From Kiloniellales bacterium (GTDB lineage Bacteria > Pseudomonadota > Alphaproteobacteria > Kiloniellales > JAKSDN01): DNA of 22,746 nt. Made by a program: the position numbers and the translations under genes. Below, one piece after another: positions 15,800 through 21,962 of the stretch (position 1 is its first letter; each line of letters starts with the position of its first letter). The notes beneath the pieces are model-generated. The model was not told the DNA's origin and did not search any database. It saw nothing but the letters and a program-made list of their open reading frames with translations. The DNA lies in assembly GCA_022360075.1 (NCBI GenBank), contig JAKSDN010000105.1, positions 1 to 22,746 on the forward strand, written 5' to 3'.

Positions 15800-16423
15800 A
15801 TGACGCAACAGCCCATCCAAAGACGGCTCTTCCTGGCCGCGGCCGGGCTTTGGGCCTGGGCTGGTCCGGCTTCGGCGGGGGCGGAATCCCTCGGGGCCAA
15901 GCCGCCGAAGGACTTCCCGGTCTCGTTCGGCGGCCCCTTCGAGCTGGTCGATCACACGGGGCGGACCCGCCGCGACAGCGATTTTCGGGGCCGCCATCTG
16001 CTGATTTACTTCGGCTATACCTTCTGTCCCGACATCTGTCCGACCAACCTTCAGACCATGAGCGCGGCGCTCGACCGCCTCGGCGAGGATGCGGCGCGGA
16101 TCCAGCCCCTGTTCATCTCCGTCGATCCCGCCCGCGATACGGTCGCGGTGCTGCGCGACTACGTCGGCCACTTCCATACCAGCTTCGTGGGCTTGACCGG
16201 CAGCGAGGCGCAGGTGCGCGCCGTGGCGAAGGCCTACCGCGTCCACCGCAGCAAGGTCCTGCTCGACGGCGACGCCAAGTCCGATGACTACCTGGTCAAC
16301 CACTCCTCGATCACCTTTCTCATGGGGCCCGAGGGCGAGTTCGTGACCCTCTTTCCCCACGACACCAAGGCCGACTTCATGGCCGAGGCGATCGCCCGGT
16401 ATTTGGGGAGGAGCGGGTCTTGA
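15800..16423 (+). CDS. SCO1/SenC-family copper protein (thioredoxin fold)
   Basis: Copper chaperone or thiol protein for maturing the CuA site of cytochrome c oxidase, acting in the periplasm. The 207 residues begin with a twin-arginine-like signal (QRRLFLAAAG) ending near Ala-Ser-Ala at 24-26. The metal ligands are Cys76 and Cys80 in FCPDICP and His168 in LVNHSS. The FISVDPARDT block (105-113) is typical. The start at 15800 is chosen because AGAGGAG lies about 9 nt upstream and the signal peptide begins there; the frame is open for 43 codons more. It stands alone, downstream of a Fur-like palindrome and upstream of an inverted-repeat element. Confidence 0.93.
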   Translation: MTQQPIQRRLFLAAAGLWAWAGPASAGAESLGAKPPKDFPVSFGGPFELVDHTGRTRRDSDFRGRHLLIYFGYTFCPDICPTNLQTMSAALDRLGEDAARIQPLFISVDPARDTVAVLRDYVGHFHTSFVGLTGSEAQVRAVAKAYRVHRSKVLLDGDAKSDDYLVNHSSITFLMGPEGEFVTLFPHDTKADFMAEAIARYLGRSGS

Positions 16424-16488
16424 GGGAGAGGCTGCGCAGCAGAACTGTTATCCGGTCGGCGTGCAAGCCGCGGTGCTTTTCCAACTCC

Positions 16489-16670
16489 CGTCATTGCGAG
16501 CGCAGCGAAGCAATCCAGCCCGCGGCCCCGCAACGCCCCTTCCAAATGGGCATCACGACTCAGCCAGCGAAAGTGCCCTTTGAACTGAACATTGCCGGAG
16601 GGAGGCATTTCGCCGATAGTTGCGCGCGAAGTCGACACGCTTGGATTGCTTCGCTGCGCTCGCAATGACG
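16489..16670. repeat. MITE-like element with perfect 29-bp inverted ends
   Basis: The left end (16489-16517, beginning CGTCATTGCGAGCGCAGCGA) and right end (16642-16670, ending GCGCTCGCAATGACG) are exact inverted copies over 29 bp, and the match stops precisely at both sides. The 124-bp interior has no gene. Palindromes of this CATTGCGAGCGNAGCGAAGCAATC type are common in intergenic regions of many proteobacteria, from memory. No obvious target-site duplication flanks it. Reading through the arms yields false peptides such as DCFAALAMT, and an antisense ORF over the element is spurious. The right arm contains the apparent start codon of the next gene. Confidence 0.85.
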
Positions 16671-17111
16671 ACCTTTGTGTTTGATCGATTGCGGTGCACA
16701 TCGACCATAGCAGTGCAGATTTTTGTCCTGAGCTTAGTGCATGCCGCGCTGGGGATTGTGGGGCCCGATCCCGCCCTTGCCCAATCCTGCGTGACGATCG
16801 GCGACTCGGTTCACTGCGGCACGAGCGGCGCGCAGAACCGGGTGGGGCGGACCGTGATCTTCAACCAAGGCCCGACCGGCAAGACCTTGGGTGACTTCCT
16901 CGAGATCGAAGGCGAGGACGGGAGAACGCGCATCGACGGCGAGCTGCCGGCAGCCCCGGCGCCGCGGGCCCGGCCGCAGACCAACGCGCCCGGCAGCTTC
17001 ATCGATCTCAAGCGCGGCCGCGACTTCGGGGCTTTCGAGTTTCCGATCCGCCGGTCGCTCAGCCCCCTGGGCGGCGGCGGCGCCGCGCTGCGACCCTCCG
17101 GTCCGAACTAG
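16665..17111 (+). CDS. Secreted protein of unknown function
   Basis: About 148 residues. A signal peptide (hydrophobic IAVQIFVLSLVHAALGIVG, cleavage likely after ALA at 39) sends it to the periplasm. The mature protein has two cysteines near its start (Cys42 and Cys51, in QSCVTIGDSVHCG) that may pair, then a Gly/Asp-rich region, a proline-rich linker (PAAPAPRARP) and a C-terminal part ending in GGGGAALRPS. I do not recognise a family. The ATG at 16665 lies inside the right arm of the inverted-repeat element; GTG 16677 or GTG 16713 could be the original start. There is no Shine-Dalgarno for the ATG. It converges on the amidase gene with only 3 bp between. Confidence 0.62.
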   Translation: MTTFVFDRLRCTSTIAVQIFVLSLVHAALGIVGPDPALAQSCVTIGDSVHCGTSGAQNRVGRTVIFNQGPTGKTLGDFLEIEGEDGRTRIDGELPAAPAPRARPQTNAPGSFIDLKRGRDFGAFEFPIRRSLSPLGGGGAALRPSGPN

Positions 17112-17114
17112 GCC

Positions 17115-18575
17115 TCACGCCGCGACGCGCGGATCGATCGGCAGTTGCCCGGCGCTGCCGCTCGCTTGCTCCAGGAGCGCTGCGGCGGAGAGGATCGCGG
17201 CCTCGCCGCGCGGCGGCCCCACGATTTGCAGGCCGACCGGCAACCCGCTCGCCGTCAGACCCGCCGGCGCTGAAAGGGCCGGGCAGGAGGTTAGGGTAAT
17301 CGCGAAGGTGATGGCGATCCAATCGATATAGGTCTCGAAGCGCTGGCCCTCGACCGCCTCGACGTAGCGCACATCGACGTCGAAGGGCGGCACGATCGCG
17401 GCCGGGCAAAGCAGCAGGTCGTAGTCCTCGAAGAAGGCGACGACGCGCTGGTAGAGCCGCCCGCGCTCGCTCTCGGCCCGGCCGATCTCCGCGGCCGTGA
17501 GGGCCAGGCCCTTCTCGACGTTCCAGATCACCTCCGGCTTGAACTGCTCGCGATGGCTCTCCAGGAGGGGGCCGAGCTTGGCCGCGAAGCCGGCCGCGCG
17601 CAGGACCTGGAAGGCCTCCTGGGCGCCGGCGAAGTCGGGCGCGGCCTCTTCTACGATGGCGCCCATGTCGGCGAAGCGCTCGGCCGCGGCACGGCAGATG
17701 CACTCGACCTCGGGATCGACCGGCAGCAGGCCGAGGCCGGGCGAATAGCCAACCCGGCGCGGCGGCCGGGCCTCACGGACGGCATTTACGAAGGGCGTGG
17801 CCGGCGCGGCAAGCGACAAGGGATCCTCGGGATGCTGACCCGCCAAGGCATCCAGGAACAGCGCCGCGTCGGCTGCCGTCCGCGCCATCGGGCCCTCGAC
17901 CGCCAAGGTCGCGAAGGGGAACTGACGCGGACCGGAGGCGACGCGGCCCGGGCTCGGTCGCAGGCCGACCACGCCGTTGAAGCTGGCCGGCGTGCGCAGG
18001 CTACCGCCGAGGTCGGAGCCGCTGGCCAGCCAGACCTGGCCGGCGGCCAGCGCCGCCGCCGAGCCGCCGGACGAGCCGGCCACCGACTTGCTCGTGTTCC
18101 AGGGATTACGGGTCTTGCCGAAGACCTCGTTGAAGGTGCTCGCGCCCGCGCCGAACTCGGGCGTGTTGGTCTTGCCGACGACGATGGCACCCCTCGCTTC
18201 GAGCCGCTCGACCATAATGTCGGAACGCTCGGGCACGAAGTCGGCGAAGATCGGCGAGCCATAGGTCGTGCGCACGCCCGCGACCTCGTTGAGATCCTTG
18301 ATGCCGACCGGAAGGCCGGCGAGCCAGCCCGGCCGCCTCGATGCATCGCGCTTTTGGGCCATGAGGCGCTCAGCCTGTTCGCGCGCCCGCTCGAGGCAGA
18401 GGGTCGGCATCGCGTTGAGCGCGCCGTCGGTCTCGGCGATCCGCGCGGCGGCGGCCTCGACCAGCTCGAGTGGCGTGACCTCGCCGCGCTCGAGCCGCGC
18501 CACGGCCTCGGTCGCGGTAAGTCGGCAGAGCTCGCGCGCCGCGCTTTCGGATTTCTTCTCCAGCGTGTCGCTCAC
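17115..18575 (-). CDS. Amidase, amidase-signature (AS) family
   Basis: Hydrolyses an amide to acid and ammonia; the natural substrate is not evident. The 486-residue length is typical. The Ser-cisSer-Lys triad is visible: Lys93 in PVGIKDL, Ser168 in AGSSGGS and nucleophile Ser192 in LGGSLRTPAS, with the 24-residue Ser-Ser spacing of the family. GVVGLRPSPGRV and the C-terminal PALSAPAGLTASGLPVGLQIVG also fit. The start is GTG at 18575, preceded by GGGGAGGA. It lacks companion domains of GatA (no GatB or GatC nearby), so a catabolic or detoxifying amidase is more likely than the tRNA amidotransferase subunit. It stands alone between repeat-bearing spacers. Confidence 0.93.
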   Translation of the reverse strand: MSDTLEKKSESAARELCRLTATEAVARLERGEVTPLELVEAAAARIAETDGALNAMPTLCLERAREQAERLMAQKRDASRRPGWLAGLPVGIKDLNEVAGVRTTYGSPIFADFVPERSDIMVERLEARGAIVVGKTNTPEFGAGASTFNEVFGKTRNPWNTSKSVAGSSGGSAAALAAGQVWLASGSDLGGSLRTPASFNGVVGLRPSPGRVASGPRQFPFATLAVEGPMARTAADAALFLDALAGQHPEDPLSLAAPATPFVNAVREARPPRRVGYSPGLGLLPVDPEVECICRAAAERFADMGAIVEEAAPDFAGAQEAFQVLRAAGFAAKLGPLLESHREQFKPEVIWNVEKGLALTAAEIGRAESERGRLYQRVVAFFEDYDLLLCPAAIVPPFDVDVRYVEAVEGQRFETYIDWIAITFAITLTSCPALSAPAGLTASGLPVGLQIVGPPRGEAAILSAAALLEQASGSAGQLPIDPRVAA

Positions 18576-18911
18576 GGCGTCCTCCCCTGCCTTGTTCGTT
18601 CACGGTCCGATTCTGGTCCGCGACCTGCCGATCCGACAAGTCCCGATACGGCTTTGGTACGAGCGGCACGATCTCGGCGCCGGAGCTTGTCGCAGCGCTA
18701 TTCGTCTGGCACCGTCTCGCGTTCCTGTCTGCGTTGGCAGCTTTTGCAGGGCGTGTTGCGGGGCCCGGCAATCCTCACCCTTCGACAGGCTCAGGATGAG
18801 GACGCTAGCGGATGGCCAAACAGGACCGATTTTTCCCCTCATGCTGAGCCTGTCGAAGCGTGAGGATCGCTTGGTCCGTCGGCTCGGCACGGAACAGTGG
18901 AGGCCGGCGAG
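18576..18911. other. 336-bp spacer between amidase and DMT transporter
   Basis: Divergent spacer holding the amidase ribosome site at its left, a 93-bp inverted-repeat element (18773-18865), and the DMT transporter's ribosome site (GGAGG, 18899-18903) at its right. The stretch 18595-18690 is open on the plus strand and faintly recalls the end of a LysR-type regulator, but no intact gene is present. Confidence 0.6.
18773..18865. repeat. Inverted-repeat element with 29-bp arms (27 of 29 matching)
   Basis: The left arm (18773-18801, CCTCACCCTTCGACAGGCTC...) and right arm (18837-18865, ...GAGCCTGTCGAAGCGTGAGG) are inverted copies with two mismatches, separated by 35 bp. It could fold as a long hairpin. 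Palindromes around CTGAGCCTGTCGAAG are frequent in intergenic regions of alphaproteobacteria, from memory. Its arm length equals that of the element at 16489-16670, though the sequences are unrelated. Confidence 0.82.
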
Positions 18912-19823
18912 ATGACCATATCGTCGGCCGGATTGGGCACCAACCGCACACCGCAAGCCGTTGGGATCGCGGTCGTCGTCTCCGCCGCTATCTCGGTCAG
19001 TCTCTCGCTCGTGCTGGCGCGGCTGGTCTACGACGCGGGCGTCAGCCCGGCCACCTTGATCACGGCGCGCATGGTCGTTTTCGCGCTGGCGGTCGGCTTG
19101 TTTTTCGGCCTGACCGGGCGCTCGCTCTCGCTGTCTTTCGCGGATCTCAGGACCAGCTACGGCCTCGGCGTCATCAATCTCATCGGCACCGGCGGCTATC
19201 TTTGGTCGCTCGCCTACATCCCGGTCTCCCTGGCGGTCCTGATCTTCTACAGCTATCCGCTTCTGACCCTGCTGCTGACGAGCCTGCTCGAGCGCCGGGC
19301 GCCGCGCTGGTCGCAGCTCGCCGCGCTCCTGTTCGCCTTCGCCGGTATCTTCATCGCCTTGGAGGCAGCCATTTCCGGGCTGCATCCGATCGGCCTGGCA
19401 CTGGTCTCTGTCGGTGCCCTTGGCGTTGCGACCAGCCTCGTCTTGAGCGCGCCGGTCCTGGCCCGCGCCGACACCCTGCGCGTGACCTTCCACATGGCCT
19501 TGGCGAGCGTCGTCGTTGCCGGCAGCCTGACATTGGCAACGGACTCTCTCCGCTTGCCAGGAACCGGCATCGACGGATGGCTGGTCCTGGCCGTGACGAT
19601 CGCGACCTTCGTGTTCGCCTATTTCGGCATGTTCCAGGGCGTGCGCATGATCGGCCCGGTGCGCACGGCCCTGATCCTCAACCTGGAGCCGGTCGCGACC
19701 ATCGGCTTTGCCATGCTGATCCTCTCCGAGAGCCTGACCCCGCGTCAGCTCGTGGGGGCGGCGCTTGTGGTCATCGCGATCACCGCCAGTCAGCTTGCGG
19801 ATGCCCGCCGTTCGCGCGCTTAA
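18912..19823 (+). CDS. DMT-superfamily (EamA) transporter
   Basis: Inner-membrane carrier of 303 residues with about ten hydrophobic helices in two EamA repeats (about residues 15-145 and 155-295). The first repeat ends in SLAVLIFYSYPLLTLLLTSLLERR and the second in VRTALILNLEPVATIGFAMLILSESLTP, both hallmark stretches of this family. The substrate is not predictable; members export amino acids and other metabolites. The ATG at 18912 is chosen over GTG 18897 because GGAGG lies 8 nt before it. It stands alone, with a repeat element upstream and a truncated SDR start directly downstream on the other strand, hinting at a local rearrangement. Confidence 0.92.
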   Translation: MTISSAGLGTNRTPQAVGIAVVVSAAISVSLSLVLARLVYDAGVSPATLITARMVVFALAVGLFFGLTGRSLSLSFADLRTSYGLGVINLIGTGGYLWSLAYIPVSLAVLIFYSYPLLTLLLTSLLERRAPRWSQLAALLFAFAGIFIALEAAISGLHPIGLALVSVGALGVATSLVLSAPVLARADTLRVTFHMALASVVVAGSLTLATDSLRLPGTGIDGWLVLAVTIATFVFAYFGMFQGVRMIGPVRTALILNLEPVATIGFAMLILSESLTPRQLVGAALVVIAITASQLADARRSRA

Positions 19824-19835
19824 CGGGTGAGTCCG

Positions 19836-19905
19836 AGCACGCCCGCCCGATCCCTCGGCGCGACGCCGCCCCGGTGACAACGCAGACCTTGCCCGTCAGC
19901 AGCAT
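19836..19905 (-). pseudogene. Truncated N-terminus of an SDR (FabG-like) gene
   Basis: The ATG at 19905, with GGGAGA about 6 nt upstream, opens MLLTGKVCVVTGAASRRGIG followed by RA, an excellent match to the first 22 residues of SDR enzymes of the GAAS-x-RGIGRA subtype, cofactor loop included. Homology stops abruptly there. The frame then runs antisense through the 3' end of the DMT gene to a stop at 19780. So only the start and ribosome site of a once complete gene remain, cut off where the DMT gene region begins. Confidence 0.68.
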
Positions 19906-20017
19906 GTGGATCTCCCTTCGCCTCTTCTCGTTGCAACCTAGCCAGTTCATTAGAATTCTTGAAGCGGATCGATAGGAGAACGCAGTCGGCGAAGTCTGGC
20001 AGCTCCTCTTTTTGATC

Positions 20018-20527
20018 AACACAGAGTGCACAGGGAAGGCACAGAGGTCACAGAGGCGAAGCGGTCAGACGACGAAGCGACGAATCCCGTCTTTCGGTAG
20101 TCTCGCGTTGAAATTGATCAAGAGGCCCTTCGGGAAACTACCCAGGCGAAGATAGGTAAGAAGCTGGGCTTCGTGCAACGGGGCGATCTTTTCGACAGAC
20201 TTGATCTCGATGATCAGTTTATTTTGAACGATCAGATCGGCCCGAAAGCCCGCCTCCAGTCTTTGCCCCTTGTACTCCACGGGGATGGCGACCTGCGTCT
20301 GAAACGCAATACCAGCGTTTGTCAGTTCCCGGCATAGACAGGTCTCGTAGACGCTTTCGAAAAGCCCGGGTCCAAGCGTCCGATGAACCTCGATGGCCAG
20401 TCCGATAACGGCTTCGGTGAGTGGGTCTCTGTTCGCGATCGTCTGTGGCGCAGAAGAGATCGAGGCGCTCGCCCAGGCTCTGACCAAACCTCGGTGATCT
20501 CTGTGCTCGCTCTGTGAGCTCTATGTT
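20018..20527. mobile_element. GxxExxY unit bounded by 39-bp imperfect inverted repeats
   Basis: The left repeat (20018-20056) and right repeat (20489-20527) are inverted copies, matching at roughly three quarters of positions, and each is built of CACAGAG-like units. They abut the single gene between them: 8 bp to its stop and 1 bp to its apparent start. GxxExxY genes in other bacteria are, from memory, often embedded in such CACAGAG/CTCTGTG repeats. No transposase is present, so mobility is inferred from structure only. Confidence 0.6.
20065..20487 (-). CDS. GxxExxY protein (PD-(D/E)XK nuclease-like fold)
   Basis: About 140 residues. The naming motif is visible as Gly41, Glu44 and Tyr47 in GPGLFESVYE, followed by the acidic/basic set Asp84, Glu94 and Lys96 in FRADLIVQNKLIIEIKS, the layout of PD-(D/E)XK nuclease folds. 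The C-terminal QLLTYLRL...GLLINFN also fits the family. Biological function is unknown. The start is uncertain: TTG 20487 is the first usable codon, there is no Met before the domain, and the frame remains open through the right inverted repeat to 20524. Lower third-position G+C than its neighbours suggests separate ancestry. It lies between a truncated SDR start and hemA. Confidence 0.85.
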   Translation of the reverse strand: MVRAWASASISSAPQTIANRDPLTEAVIGLAIEVHRTLGPGLFESVYETCLCRELTNAGIAFQTQVAIPVEYKGQRLEAGFRADLIVQNKLIIEIKSVEKIAPLHEAQLLTYLRLGSFPKGLLINFNARLPKDGIRRFVV

Positions 20528-20563
20528 CGTCTTGCGCCTCGCCCGTCCCGAAGGCCAGAAAAG

Positions 20564-21775
20564 CTAAGCCGCCTTCTTTAGCTCCAGTTCGGCCCAGATC
20601 TCGCCGAGGGCGGCGACCAGGCGGTCCATGTCGGCGTCGCTGTGCAGCGGGGTCGGGGTCAGGCGCAGCCGCTCGGTGCCCTTGTCGACCGTCGGGTAGT
20701 TGATCGGCTGCACGTAGATGCCGTAGCGATCCATCAGCATGTCGGTGACCTGGCGGCAGAGCACGGGCTCGCCGACCAGCACCGGCACGATGTGGCTGTC
20801 CGACGGCATGACCGGCAGGCCGGCTTCCGACAGGCGCCGCTTCAGGGTCGCGGCGCGCTCTTGATGGCGCTCGCGCTCGGTGGTGCTGGCCTTGAGGTGG
20901 CGCACCGAGGCGAGGGCGCCGGCAGCGACCGCCGGCGGCAGCGCGGTGGTGAAGATGAAGCCCGAGGCGAAGCTGCGCACGAAATCGACCATCGCCGACG
21001 AGCCGGTGATGTAACCGCCGAGCACGCCGAAGGCCTTGCCGAGCGTGCCCTCGATCACCGTGATCCGGTCCATCAGGCCCTCGCGCTCGGCGACGCCGCC
21101 GCCGCGCGCGCCGTAGAGTCCCACCGCGTGCACCTCGTCGAGATAGGTCATGGCGCCATGGCGCTCGCAGACGTCGCAGAACTCTGCGATCGGCGCGATG
21201 TCGCCGTCCATGGAGTAGACCGATTCGAAGGCCACGAGCTTGGCCCGCTCGGGTGCGATTTCGGCGAGCTTGCGGTCCAGGTCCTCAGGGTCGTTGTGGC
21301 GGAAGATGCCCTTGTCGGCGCGGCTGTGGCGGATGCCCTCGATCATCGAGGCGTGGTTCTTGGCATCGGACAGCACGAAGCAGTCCGGCAGCTTGGAGGC
21401 CAGGGTGGTGAGCGCCGCCCAATTCGAGACGTAGCCCGAGGTGAAGAGCAGGGCGCCTTCCTTGCCGTGCAGGTCGGCCAGCTCGCGCTCGAGCAGGACG
21501 TGGTAGTGGTTCGTGCCCGAGATGTTGCGCGTGCCGCCGGCCCCGGCGCCGCAGCGGTCGACCGCCTCGTGCATGGCCGCCAGGACCTTGGCGTTCTGGC
21601 CCATGCCCAGGTAGTCGTTGGAGCACCAGACCGTGACCTGGCCCTCGCCGTCCGGGTTGTGATGGGTCGCCCGGGGGAAGTCGCCGGCTTGCCGCTCGAG
21701 ATCGGCGAAGATCCGGTAGCGTCCCTCGGCTTTCAGAGAGCCGATCTGCTCGGCAAAAAAGCGTTCATAGTCCAT
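20564..21775 (-). CDS. hemA: 5-aminolevulinate synthase (C4 pathway)
   Basis: PLP enzyme that condenses glycine with succinyl-CoA to 5-aminolevulinate, the first step of haem and corrin synthesis in alphaproteobacteria. The 403 residues align throughout with Rhodobacter Hem[15 protein letters not shown] (47-60), [12 protein letters not shown] (81-92), [10 protein letters not shown] (183-192), [10 protein letters not shown], and the PLP lysine Lys247 in EGTLGKAFG. The C-terminal [13 protein letters not shown]...[11 protein letters not shown] is also intact. I choose ATG 21775, which gives the usual MDYERF start; an in-frame GTG at 21781 would add two residues. An FNR-type site about 146 bp upstream suggests oxygen-dependent expression, as known for Rhodobacter hemA. 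It depends on PLP made via the pdxH product. Confidence 0.97.
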   Translation of the reverse strand: MDYERFFAEQIGSLKAEGRYRIFADLERQAGDFPRATHHNPDGEGQVTVWCSNDYLGMGQNAKVLAAMHEAVDRCGAGAGGTRNISGTNHYHVLLERELADLHGKEGALLFTSGYVSNWAALTTLASKLPDCFVLSDAKNHASMIEGIRHSRADKGIFRHNDPEDLDRKLAEIAPERAKLVAFESVYSMDGDIAPIAEFCDVCERHGAMTYLDEVHAVGLYGARGGGVAEREGLMDRITVIEGTLGKAFGVLGGYITGSSAMVDFVRSFASGFIFTTALPPAVAAGALASVRHLKASTTERERHQERAATLKRRLSEAGLPVMPSDSHIVPVLVGEPVLCRQVTDMLMDRYGIYVQPINYPTVDKGTERLRLTPTPLHSDADMDRLVAALGEIWAELELKKAA

Positions 21776-21836
21776 GGCCACACCATTCCGTTCGGACCCC
21801 GCCCGATCAAACGCCTCTAACGTAAATCATGCGTTA

Positions 21837-21866
21837 AACCCGGCGGACCTAGGCCCGCGCCGGGTT
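21837..21866 (-). other. Hairpin in the hemA upstream region
   Basis: Perfect 8-bp inverted arms AACCCGGC/GCCGGGTT (21837-21844 and 21859-21866) around a 14-nt centre, 62-91 bp before the hemA start codon. It could be a leader stem of the hemA message or, with its trailing TT, an inefficient terminator for the upstream aminotransferase. Confidence 0.35.
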
Positions 21867-21920
21867 CCTCGCGGGGATTTGATCGCTCGACGAGCCTAGG
21901 CCTAGAACATAGGCCGAACC

Positions 21921-21934
21921 TTGACTTATGTCAT
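21921..21934. promoter_or_regulatory. FNR/FixK-type binding site upstream of hemA
   Basis: TTGACTTATGTCAT fits TTGAC-N4-GTCAA at nine of ten defined positions (final T for A). It lies in the spacer between the aminotransferase stop and hemA, about 146 bp before the hemA ATG. FnrL control of hemA is established in Rhodobacter, which makes the site biologically credible. Confidence 0.5.
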
Positions 21935-21962
21935 GTGCCCTGGCTGCGGCGCCTAGCTGGCC

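Noticed and set aside
16288..16701. Minus-strand ORF of 137 codons containing SLRAQRSNP and DCFAALAMT
   Set aside because: These peptides come from reading through the inverted-repeat arms and are a familiar artefact of this repeat type; the rest is antisense to the SCO gene.
16424..18911. Insertion sequences or CRISPR array in the repeat-rich part
   Set aside because: The repeats occur as single inverted pairs with no transposase ORF and no regularly spaced direct repeats.
20012..20021. TTGATCAA as another FNR site
   Set aside because: The two half-sites touch without the 4-bp spacer that FNR-family proteins need; it is part of the flank of the inverted repeat.
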